Shown here in pieces: positions 34,201 through 45,994 of a stretch of DNA of 64,000 bases. The position numbers and the translations under genes are program-made. Origin of the DNA: Hypoxylon rubiginosum. Lineage: Eukaryota; Ascomycota; Sordariomycetes; Xylariales; Hypoxylaceae. Under the pieces are notes generated by a model. It made no database searches. It was not told the origin of the DNA and saw only the letters and a list, made by a program, of their open reading frames with translations. The DNA is taken from contig CADCXA010000010.1 of assembly GCA_902806565.1 (NCBI GenBank), positions 310,001 to 374,000 on the forward strand, given 5' to 3'. The first letter of the stretch is position 1. Each line of letters starts with the position of its first letter.

Positions 34201-37200
34201 TAAAATTTATCTTAAGTTTTTTATTATAATATCATTAAATTTTAAATATAAAAAGGATATTTATAACGATATAAGTTATATAACAACCTTAATAAATAAG
34301 GCTTAGGTTTTTTAATATTATTTTAACGTTAAAATCTAGAAAAGGATTATTTTTATATTTATATAAAACATTATTTTTAATTAACACACTGTTTATAAAT
34401 ACGTTATTTTACGCTTTTATTTTAAAGAAATATAAAATTTACAATTTATTATTATTATTTTTATTTAAAAAGTTATTTTAATTAACAGCTTTTAAGCTTA
34501 TATATTTTTAGGTATAGATATTTTTAACGTAAAATAAATTAACATTTTTTTATTATAAAAAATTACAGTTATTTAATTTTATAAAATTATTATTTTATTA
34601 TTAATTACTTTAAATAATTAAAACTAAGTTAAAACTTAAATAATAACTACTTATAAATATATTATTTTATTTAATTATTTAAAATTTATTAATATTTTAT
34701 ATTTTATTTTATTTAATTAAAACTCGATTTTTAAACTATTATTAATTTAAATTTCCTGTTTTATAGTTATTATTAATAATAATACAATTAAGATTTTAAT
34801 TTATAATAATTTATTTTAATTTATTATATTATTTAAATATAATTTTATAAGTTATTTTAAGCTAATAAAATAAGGTTACTATAAATATTATATTGTTAAT
34901 AACTAAGTTACTAAGTTAACTATCCATCGCTTTTTTTAGAAAAATTCCCTTAATTTAATTAGAATATTTAATTTATTTTTAAACTTTATTAGTTTTTATA
35001 TAAAAAATTCTATTAAATACCTTTTTAATATAATAATTTTTTAAGACTTTAAAAACCTTAAAGCTTTTTAAATTTTTTATAAATTAATGTTTAATTTTAA
35101 AAATGTTTTTAAAAATAAAAACTTTATTAATATTCTGGAAAATAAACTCCCACGTTTTAATTTAAAATTAAACTAAAAAAAACAACTACTAAAAAAATAT
35201 AAACTATATATATTTAACATTAAAAATTAAATTTTAGTTAAAACTATTATTATTAAACTAAAAACTTAAAGATATATTATATAAATAAAAAACCTAGTCC
35301 TTTTTTTAATACCAGTTTTCGCCGTTTATAAAAATATCCTCACTTTAAAAAACAAAGTTAAAAAAAAAAAATTAAATAGTTATTAATATAAAAGTTTTTA
35401 ATAATATAAACTTTAACGATTATTATTTTATAAAATCCCAAGATTTTATACTTATTAAAATTAATAACAAGTTATTAATAATTATTTTTAATTATTTAAC
35501 TTTTTATTATTAATAAATGGTTTATTTTTTTACTTAGTAACTTTTTATTATTATTATAATAAAAAACTAATATATTTTTAAATATTTTATTATAAAATAT
35601 AAAAACAATAACACTTATATTTAAAAACAAATAAATATATTATTTAAAGATATACTAGTAGTTAATTATTATTATAATAATATTTATATAGTTTTAAATT
35701 TTTTAAATAAATATATATTTAATTTTACCTTTTTATTTAATTTATTAAAATTTAAAAACATTTTTATCGGCTTTTTTAAGTTATTTATTAACTTTTTTAA
35801 TATGATAATATTAAGTTATATTATTAACTTATTTAATTTATCTATTATTAAAAAACAATTAATAGTAATTATTAAAATTATTTTCTTTTTATTTTTAAAA
35901 GATTTTAAGATTTTTATAGGTTTATTTAAATATATACGTATTAATATTTTTTAATATATTAAATTAATTAAACTTTTAAAACGTTATAAAACTTTATTAC
36001 TTTAAATAAACCTTTAAAATAATAAAATAATATAAAAATATAAACTTTAAATATTTAATATTCTATTAAACATTTTTATAAAATCGGAGAAAATCTTATT
36101 TAAAACTATTAAAAAAACTTTAATAAAATATACTTTACTTTATTTTTTTAACTTAATATAAATTTTATATATTAATTTTAATATATCTTATATAAGTATT
36201 AACGTTTTTATTTATTATATTATTAAAAAAACTTTATTAAAACTATTTTAAAATAATAAACTTATTATTTTTACCCTTAATATTATTATTTAATTTATTA
36301 TATTTTTGTTAAAAACTTTAACTTAAGTTAAAAAGAAATATTAACTAATTAAAATAAAAATTTTAAGATTTATTTAAATTTTATAAAAAACTAGATATTA
36401 TATTAATGTTACTTAGAAAAAGGTGTATATTTTTATTAATTACCACGTAATTTTAAATATAATAAAGTAAAACAATTTAATTAATTTCACGGTTATAAGT
36501 AATAAAAACCTTTATTTAATATAAGTTATAAAATTTATATTTAAGTTTAAGTTTATTATTTTATATAAATCTAGGTGTTTATATATAATTTTAAATATAT
36601 TATTAAAGTTTTTAACCTTTAATAATTTAATTTTAATTAAATTTAATAGCTTTAATATTTTATTAGATAATATAAATAAATATTAAAATTTATTAGTATA
36701 AAATAATAATCCTTAGGTTTTTTTTAAGTTAACTTTATTTATAATTTATTTTACTTATTTATATAATAATAATTTTTTTATTACTAAGTTATTTAAATTA
36801 ACAAGTTTTATTTAAATAATATTAAAATTTAAAAATAAAATATATTAAAGTTATTTATATAACTTTAAATAGAAATTAATATTAAAAATAGTTAAAGTAA
36901 ATATAAACTTTTAATAAAATATAATAATTTTACTTTTTATTTTAAGAAATAGATTTTTTTAAAAATAATTAAAGATTTTTAATAAATTTTATATTTTTTA
37001 AGTTTATTATTTAAATATTTTTAAATTAATTTATAAGTTTAATTATATTAGTTTTAAAAAAATAAGGGATTAATTTAACTATTTTATTATTAATAAAAAG
37101 GAATTTTCTTAATTTATAAAAAGTTACCTAAAGTGTATTTTAATATATTAAAAAATATATAAGTTTTATAATTTAATATAACTTGTTATTAAACCTTTTT

Positions 37201-38464
37201 ATTTTTTTTACACGATTATTTTTAACCTAGCTTTTAATTTACTAATATTAAAATATAAAAAGAATATATTAATAGTTTAAATTAATAAATTTTTAAAAGT
37301 TAATTTATTAGTATTTAATTAATATAATTAGTTAATATAAAAATAAACTAATATTATTTTTAATGTGTTATTAAAAGTTAATTAAGATATTTTAAAAATA
37401 ATTATTACAAATTACGACTTTAAATTTATAATTAATTTTTAGTAAACGTTTTAATATTACATTAAAATAAAACTTTTTTTTATTATAACGTATTATATTT
37501 AAATTAACAGATAAATAAAAAGGTTTATTTTTTAAATTAAGTTTACTTTTTAATATTATTTTTATACCTTAAAAGATTTAATAGATTAGAAATTAAGTTT
37601 TTTATAATTTTAATATAAAATAAATTTTACGAGATTTTTAATAATATAATATAGTTTTTTAAAAATTATTATAAGATTTAATTTAAGCCTAGTTACTTTT
37701 TTAACGCCTTTAATTTAATTAGTTTTATTATTTTAAATAATAATTTATAACGTTATTATTTTAATATTAATAATAGTTAAAAAATATTATAATAATAAAT
37801 ATAAGTTTATATTTTTTACTATTAAAAATAAGGTAATATTTCAATTATATAAAAGCTATAATATTTTAATAATAATAATATTAAATTAAAAACTAAGTTA
37901 ATAATTCGCTGGTTTTTTTAAAGTAAAAAAACAAATAAGTTATTTAATTTATAAACTAGTTTTTTTAATTTATTATAAAATTTATAATATTATTTTAATA
38001 AATCACTTAAAATTAACACCACTAATAAATATTTTTAAATAATTTTTATTTTATTTTAAAGAAATTTATATTAAGATTTATAACTAATATATAATTTATT
38101 AAAATAAAAACAAATAAAAAAATAATAAATTTCTTATAAAATATATTAAATTAAATAATAAATATACGTAATAATTATTAAAAAACCAAATTAATAATAA
38201 CATTAATTAACTAATTATTAATTTTTAAACGAGAAACAGATTTTAAACCAGCTTATTAAATTATTAATAAAAAATCTTTTATTAATATATTAATATTTTT
38301 ATTAAAGTATTAATAATTATTAATAATAAATTAAAATTTTAATAGAAAATCGTTATTAAAATATTAATATTTATTAATAATTAATTAAGATTTTTTCTTT
38401 TTATTAAGGTTTCTAGTTATACTTAATAATAATAAAAATATCGTTATTTTCTAAAAAAAGTAAC

Positions 38465-38575
38465 TGTTATATAACAACCTTGCCACGGGTATATACAAAT
38501 ACTGTGTGCTAGCGCACCAACATAGATACCTAGATAATACATCTTCTTGAGACTCAATGCTTTATATGCCCAACA
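38465..38575 (+). repeat. Right LTR of the AT-rich retrotransposon
   Basis: 111 bp, TGTTATATAACAACC... to ...CCCAACA. This is the mirror image of the left LTR: its inner (left) half carries the T/A states and its outer half the C/G states. Confidence 0.9.
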
Positions 38576-38580
38576 ATTAT

Positions 38581-40229
38581 GTACATACCTAGGAGCTGTG
38601 GGGGTGGAGGGGTTGTCGCGTGCGCTAGGGTGTTGGACCCCGCACTCAAGCTGTGAAGTCAAGATTTAGTGGGACGAATTTATTTTACCCCTCCTGTTCT
38701 TAAGAAGCTTGTGTGGGGTGCTTACATAATCAGCGGGGATATGAGCCGATTCTCAAGTGTAACGAGCAAACACTTGCTAGAATTCGTTATATTTCACAGT
38801 TCATCCCATTTTACCTACTCCATCCCATCCATCCAAGTAACCACCAAAGATCAGAGGTACCTAGGTAATACCTATCTCCCATTAAAAGTCGGGCCGGTAA
38901 AAGCTTGCCAGTTTTGCTAGCTTGCTTCTTCATCTCTGGTATTAGTAATCGCACTGATCCTGCTAATTCCCTCAAGTTATCCTCACTAATAACTAACACA
39001 TCGATATATACGCGATTATTACGCGAACCCCACGATCTTCTCTCATGGTCCTTGCCTACATATATATGTATAAAGCCTATTCCTCAATCGAGACTAGAAG
39101 ATGCAGATAGAAAGGAGATCTCCGCTCATAGTCCTCTCTAACAGCCTGGCGCCCCACCCTTGATACTCGCCTGCGATTGATACAAAGTTCTAGAAAGCAG
39201 TTCTCGCTCTTGTCTTCGACCTCGACCCTCGACCCTCGACCCTCGACCTCGTCCTCGTCCTCGTCCTCGTCCTTAATCAACATATAACCTTTTTGAAGAA
39301 GTGGATATGGTGCATATAACAAGGTGGATTCCCGCGATTGTCTAATAATCCTCGGCATGACCGATATGTATAATTCGTTTAGTACCTGAACTCAATACGG
39401 GCCGACCTAACAATGCGAAACATTCCCAAACATTCCCAGAGCTCCCTGTCTGGAAGGACACGAAAGATGGAAGGTACGGAAATGGAAGGTGCGACACGCA
39501 CTGTGGAGGTATTTAAGAACCTAGGCTATGGAGGGGCAACTTGAGACTTTACATCCTCCATAAGCATCCTTAGAAATATACCCTCCTTTTCTACGAATAC
39601 CGCTAGAATACTATTTGCTACATGATAATTATTCACTACTTGTCAATTCCAACATCGAGTCGCAATTAAAAGTTTCTAGTTAGGAAGAGACAAACAGCAT
39701 CCCCCCAACACCCCACCGCATACCAATGAGTTCTGCCAACTACACCAAAGGTATCGCAACAGCCGGTCCCTCAACTTTGTTGAAACCCCCTCGACATGAA
39801 GCGTGAGGATGATATTCCTCTTTAAGACTTGAGCGTAGAGTTCTAACGTTTCACCTAATCGGCTAGATTGGCTTAGTAGTGTGGTCGCGGCGAGGCTGAG
39901 CTAGGCGATCAGTTAAGATGCACTACCCCGAATGGCATAATTTTCTAAAGCGATGCTTCGTCAAAGGCACGCTCACGTATGCAGGCCTTTGTTTAGAACT
40001 TTCGAACGGGGACTAATTAAGACAGAAAGCCCGGTCGGCTTGGGAACGCTAGCTCGTCGCCGAACTCAACAGGTTGGATATATTAACCAAGTCGGAGGAT
40101 AGTTAACGTAGACAATCCAATATGTCGACTAGCGTTTTTGAACAATACTATTGCCGCACCAGTTTTTCATTTGCGAATTCAAAGATTGACCCAGCGGCAT
40201 CTTCGTCTACTGGAATGTATCTTATACAT
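38581..40229. other. Intergenic
   Basis: No supportable gene. 39218-39273 is a microsatellite-like tract of CCCTCGA and CGTCCT units; the acidic minus-strand frame across it (39077-39358) is an artefact of the repeat. Short duplications of ACATTCCCA and TGGAAGGT lie near 39420-39500. Confidence 0.4.
39218..39273. repeat. Compound microsatellite CCCTCGA / CGTCCT
   Basis: About four CCCTCGA-like units followed by four CGTCCT units without interruption. Confidence 0.85.
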
Positions 40230-40282
40230 AAGGGGTGTTAGGTTCGATTCCTATCAGCGCTATTTGGTATCCCCTTCTTTTC
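40230..40282 (+). repeat. tRNA-like (B-box) repeat, copy 1
   Basis: Contains GGTTCGATTCC (40241-40251), a perfect RNA polymerase III B-box/T-arm core, followed by TATCAGCGCTAT. It is homologous over about 55-60 bp to the inverted copy at 41221-41270, beyond the tRNA-like part on both sides. No matching 5' acceptor arm or anticodon arm is seen, so it is not a functional tRNA gene. Confidence 0.5.
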
Positions 40283-40539
40283 TTCCTGACGCCGAAAAAG
40301 AATCCGCTGTTCGCTGGAACACCCAGTCAGAGCTGGGATTTAATGGGGTGGTCTTGGCATGGACCTCGAGTATCATTCTCACACTTTACACTCAAATAAT
40401 CATATAAGAAATAATCTTTAAACTTGAGAAAAACAATGCAGTGGGTTTATCAAAAGCTTTAATATTTAATTGAAATTTTTATATTATTCTAGCTTAAGAT
40501 TTAGTAGAGCTATGCTCAGTCAAAGATATTAGGTACTAG

Positions 40540-40701
40540 TTTGGTGTGAATGTGCCATCAAATCCGATTAAATCCGGGCGCAGGCGAGATCCAATCGAGA
40601 TTGGTGACGATGGGCCCGTGGATATGGATCGAGGCCCATTTGTTCCTGGAGAAGAGAGCTTTACCCCCACGGGCGTCTATAGGAGGATGAGATGCGGTTA
40701 G
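40540..40701 (+). pseudogene. Short coding relic, 53 codons
   Basis: Open from after TAG 40537 to TAG 40699 with protein-like wording (KSGRRRDPIEIGDDGPVDMD, then GPFVPGEESFTPTGVYRR). There is no start ATG near its beginning. Family unknown; probably a gene end or exon remnant. Confidence 0.25.
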
Positions 40702-41220
40702 AGACGCATATTCTCAACACATAACGCGCAACCTCCGTTTACTCTCTGGAGAGCTTGACCCAGTGACAGTACTAATAGTCATAGGTGCATGCAAACGGGT
40801 ACTCGAAGCTCGTGTAGCCATGGCTAATGCGTGTCAGTGTGTCAGCGTTGATGATCTGGAGTGGTCTAGCAGATGGAATAGAATTTGTCGTCGACTTAAC
40901 TATGCCATTTGATCCTGTCCCTCGACAAGACACTCCAGGACTAACGTCTCGCCCCAATCACCCCCAGTCGACAGTCACACCTAACTCTTAAAGTTGACCG
41001 TCCCTAGAGAAATTGACGGGTGAAAAGCAGCATTGGAAGGCAGGATAGAATGGATGTCTCATCAATTCATCGCTCCGACAGATCATCATAAATACCTTGC
41101 CAATTCCCGCGATGTCAAGTAGTCTAATTGGTGTAGAAAGTGGTCGATACGAATCAACCCATTTTGAGACATTGACTAGATTTCTGTCTTCGAGTTGGAA
41201 AGCCAGAACGACAGACGAGA

Positions 41221-41270
41221 AAAAGGGGTACAGCCAGATAGCGCTGATAGGAATCGAACCTATCCCCTTT
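41221..41270 (-). repeat. tRNA-like (B-box) repeat, copy 2, inverted
   Basis: On the minus strand this has a perfect T-arm: ATAGG stem, TTCGATT loop, CCTAT stem, followed by CAGCGCTA, which fits an acceptor 3' strand plus discriminator base. No partner AGCGCTG 5' arm within 100 bp. The arrangement suggests a tRNA-derived SINE or a displaced tRNA 3' half. Confidence 0.5.
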
Positions 41271-42740
41271 AATAGCCAAGTCAGGAACGTGAGTCGAAGC
41301 TACAAGAAAGATTATTTCATTACTGATTAGAAGGATAGAAGGTCCTTCTTAGCAGGGTTGTTAAGGCTGCACCATACCTATGACGTAGATATCGCCAAGA
41401 ACATCTTCGATATTACAACGGTACCTAGGTAGGTGTCACCTAACTACATATACCTATGCAGGTAGTACGTGGAGGAAAAGCGTTCCGTAACATATGTATT
41501 ACAGTATGAAACCGCGCTTCGGTAGGTATTGCACTTAACAGAAACGACACCACTTCATATGTGCGTTTGCGTAGCAGCCCAGAAGTTGGAAATATAAGAT
41601 ACTTTATGACGACTTCCAACTAGTTGCAAAAATGCTTTAGCTAGCGATGCGTTCTTCTTGTCCTATTTTCGCAACCTAAACGGTCACTCTGTTGTGCCTT
41701 ATATCGCGTCCCTCGCGTTTGGTACCTTGATCCTCGGCCCCCCTCACCACTAGATTCTAAGGAGACCGCAACGCGCCAATGATGGCCGATAACGGCCAGT
41801 AGATAGTATATCATACCTATCAAATTATAGGGGCAGTATAGTTTCTCTTTCAGGCTCCGAGGCAAGCGTAGCGTCTTGATCGGTACTAGTTAGGTCACCC
41901 TATCGAAGCTGCTCCGGGATATAGGAGGTTCCTGGGCGCAAGTACCTGCAATGCCAATCGATAGGCCAGATGCATTAAAACATGTAAAACCAAAGTTAAG
42001 GAACTTGACCTGCCTGTTATTTATGCCGGTAGCCTTAAAAGGGCTGCACATGCAAAAACCCCCTGAGATTCATGATTCATGCAACATGGAAAAAGAAGGT
42101 TCTTACTCAGGTACATAACGCAGTCATAATTTCTTTAAAGGACCTTTGTTTAATTATCCACCTAGGTAGATATACTTATAACGTCATAGTTTTTCTTTTA
42201 AATGCTAGGTATAGGTATAGGTATGTCGGGTGGCATTCTTAACTGCTGTCGCTTGTTCTTTAGACTTCTGAGTGCGCTGAGGAGAAAATAAGGAAATGTT
42301 TCATAGGTACATATGTATGTACTTGCTGATTAGTTAAGTACCTAGGTAGCTACCTCATAACTGCACAACTCTAGCCTTTAACGTTAACCTTTTACGACTA
42401 CATCGACAATAGAAAACAGCTCACCTGTACAGATTTTCACACGGAATTGATTTCAGACTGAAACTGCAACAGAGAGGAATTTAAACCAGTGATTTTAGCA
42501 GCCGTATTGCTTTGTGAATTAATCTACAGCTTCTGCAGGACCACCAACTTTTCTTACCGTTTCTACACACCAAAACCTGCATTCCATATATGCATAACAA
42601 CTTCAAAGCACACTCACTAGCTGTGAGCATACAAATGAAAATTCACGAACCTCTCGAGAAGCTAAAATTTCCGCATTCTACACCTTTACAACCTTTTCAA
42701 CTAAAACACCAAGCAGAACAGCTCATAGCTAAACCACAGC
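41271..42740. other. Intergenic, promoter region of the 42741 gene at its end
   Basis: No gene seen. AGGTAC-type tracts at 41420-41470, 42155-42225 and 42305-42350. The final 300 bp have CA-rich and CT-rich pyrimidine tracts typical of fungal 5' leaders. Confidence 0.4.
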
Positions 42741-44222
42741 ATGGCTACCATCCCCGACGAAGGAGCCATTGAACCAACAAGCTCCCCCCTACAATTAAAT
42801 GAGGCTGCCAACAACACCGAAACTCGAATCGATGCCGGTCAAAAGGAAGAGCAGAATGCCAACCCAACTCCAACTAAAGAACGCAACCAGCCTAATTCCC
42901 ATTCTTTGCAAGAACTCTGTGGAAATCTGCTCACACTCGATGAAGAGGTTGCTCTAATACTGAGTGAACTACCATCGAACTCACGAGTCCCAGAGCACCT
43001 CGACCTGTCGATCGTCGCAACGCCTCTACATACAACAGACGCTGAGACTAGCGAAGAAGAAGAAGAGGCATTAAACACTTCTATTACGAACAACAGAGCC
43101 TACGTTTCAACTGCCGAGCTGCTACGGGAGCTGCCAAACCCAGCAAGACGGGTTCGTGGCCTTCGCCAGATCCCGAAGCCATCCAAAGAAAAGCAGCTAA
43201 AATCATTTCCCCACTGCGAAGAGAAGGACAAGTCCCAGAGAAACTCAGATACTGAAGACGAAGCTGCAGTCAGCGACAGACTACAGACGCGACAGGAAAG
43301 ACTAACGAAGCCGCTTGAATGCACCGACGAAGCCGGTCGTAACCCTCACCAACCGGGACCCAAATTTCCGATTATGATCATGGAACAAATGCAGACGAGG
43401 AAAAGAGAACATCCTCATATTGTCGATACGGCCCCTGCCGTGGAACTATATGGGGAGCTGAACTTGGACGCTCTACATCGCGACATGTTTCTGAAGTATG
43501 AAAGTGAGACTAGCCCTGCCTTCGAGGACAAGAAAGAAGCTGTTCAGAAAGCCGTGATAGAGATCAAAGACGACGAGGAACTACTCGACAGGGTGTTCCA
43601 GGAGCTTGATGAAATCTACAGCCACAAGAAGGGACCCACCTACGCCAAGCGCTCCAAGATTCTAGATGTGCAGGCTAGCTTAACCCAAGCCATCTTGGAA
43701 GGTGGCAACAATGCTAGTAGCTGGGACAACGAACTACCTCACAAAGCGACCATCCTAGCCTTAAGGTATACAGATGCGACCAACAGTCTCGATCCCATCA
43801 TTGGAGGATTTCTAGCGCACCTCGGCCGGCTAGACCTAGCACAGGTTCCAGTTCCACAAGCTCAAAAGGTAGACGCTGGCTTGTACGCAGAGACACATCA
43901 GGCCCTAGAGAAATGCGTACGGAAGCTTAAAGAGGAAATGCCCTCGACCTCATCCCACGTTGATGTAGACGATATTATCGCAGATCTTTCTCGGAATATG
44001 ATTGTCTTCAAGCAACTACTTCACAGCTTCGATACTAAGACACATATCGAAAACTCCACCATGGCTAGGACCATATTACAGCTACAGCATGTGGAGGATG
44101 GGTGGGCCGATAATACTGGCACGAACCTTAGGCGTCGTGGCGAGCTCAGCAGTGGCACATATGAGCCCGGCACTCCCGTTACCAAACGACGCCGGATTCA
44201 CTTCGATGATGACGAAACTTAG
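42741..44222 (+). CDS. Orphan single-exon protein, 493 aa, with C-terminal nuclear-type signal
   Basis: Uninterrupted 493-residue frame starting at an ATG in an ACAGCATGG context. The N-terminal third is disordered (PTSS, TPTKERNQP, SEEEEEAL). The middle and C-terminal regions are helical: ALHRDMFLKYESETS, AVIEIKDDEELLDRVFQELD, ILDVQASLTQAILEGGNN and VDVDDIIADLSRNMIVFKQL. It ends in TKRRRIHFDDDET, a plausible nuclear localisation signal next to acidic residues. No enzymatic motif, signal peptide or membrane segment, and I do not recognise a family. There are no stops or frameshifts although repeats surround it; a solo LTR begins only 164 bp downstream and could supply its 3' end. It could be an orphan gene or the surviving accessory ORF of an element. 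Confidence 0.7.
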   Translation: MATIPDEGAIEPTSSPLQLNEAANNTETRIDAGQKEEQNANPTPTKERNQPNSHSLQELCGNLLTLDEEVALILSELPSNSRVPEHLDLSIVATPLHTTDAETSEEEEEALNTSITNNRAYVSTAELLRELPNPARRVRGLRQIPKPSKEKQLKSFPHCEEKDKSQRNSDTEDEAAVSDRLQTRQERLTKPLECTDEAGRNPHQPGPKFPIMIMEQMQTRKREHPHIVDTAPAVELYGELNLDALHRDMFLKYESETSPAFEDKKEAVQKAVIEIKDDEELLDRVFQELDEIYSHKKGPTYAKRSKILDVQASLTQAILEGGNNASSWDNELPHKATILALRYTDATNSLDPIIGGFLAHLGRLDLAQVPVPQAQKVDAGLYAETHQALEKCVRKLKEEMPSTSSHVDVDDIIADLSRNMIVFKQLLHSFDTKTHIENSTMARTILQLQHVEDGWADNTGTNLRRRGELSSGTYEPGTPVTKRRRIHFDDDET

Positions 44223-44385
44223 AGGAGACGAGCTTCTCAAGATTTCCCCTAAGAACCAAGATCAGAAAAAGACACTAGGAAACCACACTCTTTAAAGAAT
44301 GACAATATATTTACCAACGACTAAACTTAGGCACTACCGCTCACAGATGTATTGCTGGTCTCATTGTAGTTTCTTCTTACTTACT

Positions 44386-44671
44386 TGTCACGAAGCCAAC
44401 CATGCGATAAGGAAACGACTATATTGTTGCATGAGGAGCTATGAACCTAAGGGGCTACCAAGTCCCATGTATATACAGGAGGTCAAGACAAAGGGACCTA
44501 CATGTCAAGAGGCCTAGTTCCCAAGCCCATCCCTCCCTTCCTACCCATAAGCCCGCAACCCCTATCAAGGACCTTTAGCCCCTATTCTGACCATGAGGAC
44601 TCCGTGACTCCTATCTAGGCCCCAAGGGTGACTAATAGGTCCGTAGCCTAACAAGGGCTACGGTTCTGACA
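44386..44671 (+). mobile_element. Solo LTR, 286 bp
   Basis: TGTCACG...TGACA termini. Flanks TTACT (44381-44385) and TTACC (44672-44676) agree at four of five bases, so this is probably a decayed target duplication. Internal blocks match the fragments at 5640-5925 and the 53381 copy (GATAAGGAAAC, GAGCTATGAACCTAAG, GGGTGACTAATAGGTCCGTA). Confidence 0.75.
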
Positions 44672-44676
44672 TTACC

Positions 44677-45994
44677 TACCTCAGTAAGTAAGTACTTAAG
44701 TAGACAATGAAGTTATATGTATGTTTCAATCTCCGTTCCTTAGCTTAGCGAGAAGATACGCTAGCTTGAAGGCCAATATAAAGTCGTAAAAAATAATTCG
44801 GCCGAAAGGCTCAAGTTCGTGACAAGCAACGCATTTGCCATTATTCAAGTTAATATTTCAATAATACCTAGTTAGTTCATCTTTAATAGTAGATATTTCT
44901 AAAGCTGATACAACCCCCCCCCTGGCTACATCCACTGGAGGCTGCAGCTGCAGCATAATACCTGGCCTGGGCTGGGTTTTAGACAACCACTTACCCAATA
45001 CACTTAGGAGCCTCCGAATTCTTGCTCCTCTCGCCTCCGTTGCCCCCCGCCTCCCACGCGCCCACCCTTAAGCCAGGCTCCCTAGGCCAGGTCAGGCTAC
45101 CTAGGATGCCACGCTCCCTACCTTGCCAGACAATGCTACGCTTAGACTACCTCAGGCTATTCCGTCCAGGCTGCCAGGTTACTAGGCGGTAGGCCAGGCT
45201 ACATACCTAAGCCAGGAAGCCAGACCACGGACCACATTGAGATGAGTAGAAGAAGCTAACCTATTTAATTAACTTAATTTCTCTGTCCAGCCTTGTCAGA
45301 TACACCTCTAGGCTAAAAGAAGATTCTTGTATATATCTGACAAGCCTGGTTTGGGTGGGCTTGAGGCCGGGCTTACGTAAACTCCAGACTCCCAGGGGTG
45401 GGCTTGCGATTTGAAATTTACCTACCTAGGTAAATACGAAGGTCTGCTAAGACTTCAACGTGGCCTGTGCCTAATAGAGGATAGAAAATTTGACGTGGTT
45501 CGTGCGTGGCATAGCGGAGCCTGATATAGGGGGCATAGGGAGGTCTGGCTTAGGGGGGTTGGTATACCTAGGTTAGGGGGTTTTAATCTTGGTATAGGTA
45601 GGTGTGTTCAGCTTGGTATAGAGGTGTATAGCTTTAAGGAGGCCGCACGAGCGGCAGAAGGCTGTTTTTTTTTTTTTTTGCCACGAAGGCGAGCGCCGAG
45701 GTTACTTAGGTCCTTAAGAGGGGAGGGGAGAGGAAAGGGTGTTTGTATCAGCTAGGGCAGAAGACTCTTACAAGGAGACATCAACCTCTTGATCAATTGA
45801 ACATATATGATATATACTCGGAATGAAGCCTTCCCTAGCTTCGGGATACATACCTAGCTGTTATATTGCGGCAACCTGACCGTTGATAAATATGAACGAA
45901 GACCTAACTCCGGCCCTGAGGTGCCCTTTTCCCCATGACGAATGGCGGTGCTGGTAGGTGCTGGTATACCGCATAATGGTTATGTGCCATTGGG
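44677..45994. other. Intergenic, repetitive, with a short inverted repeat
   Basis: No gene. 45070-45230 is a degenerate tract of CCAGGCTACCTAGG-like units. 45665-45679 is a T15 run. 45287-45349 is an inverted repeat described separately. Confidence 0.4.
45287..45349. repeat. 63-bp inverted repeat (MITE-like)
   Basis: CCAGCCTTGTCAGATA (45287-45302) and the reverse complement of CCAGGCTTGTCAGATA (45334-45349) match at 15 of 16 positions around a 31-nt loop. No other copy was noticed in the window. Confidence 0.55.

Larger units (their letters stand above)
31123..38575 (+). mobile_element. Full-length LTR retrotransposon, body extremely AT-rich (RIP-like)
   Basis: A 7453-bp element with 111-bp LTRs (31123-31233 and 38465-38575), TG...CA ends and a perfect 5-bp target duplication ATTAT (31118-31122, 38576-38580). 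The sequence before the right LTR (CTAAAAAAAG) fits a polypurine tract, giving plus orientation. The interior is almost pure A/T with long TTAATTAA-type runs and no coding frame; the original gag-pol class cannot be read. The 16 LTR differences are all transitions and show a sharp spatial pattern (see the LTR entries). This is the expected result of repeat-induced point mutation (C to T, preferentially at CpA) in ascomycetes. Confidence 0.9.

Noticed and set aside
31234..38464. Hidden genes or an origin in the AT-rich block
   Set aside because: LTRs and a target duplication explain it as one retrotransposon; no frame survives and the composition follows from transitions.
39077..39358. Acidic minus-strand protein (DEDEDEDEVEG)
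   Set aside because: Produced by a CGTCCT/CCCTCGA microsatellite; no support outside the repeat.
40241..40251. Functional tRNA gene
   Set aside because: Only the T-arm/B-box and 3' acceptor-like part are present; no D-arm, anticodon arm or complementary 5' end.
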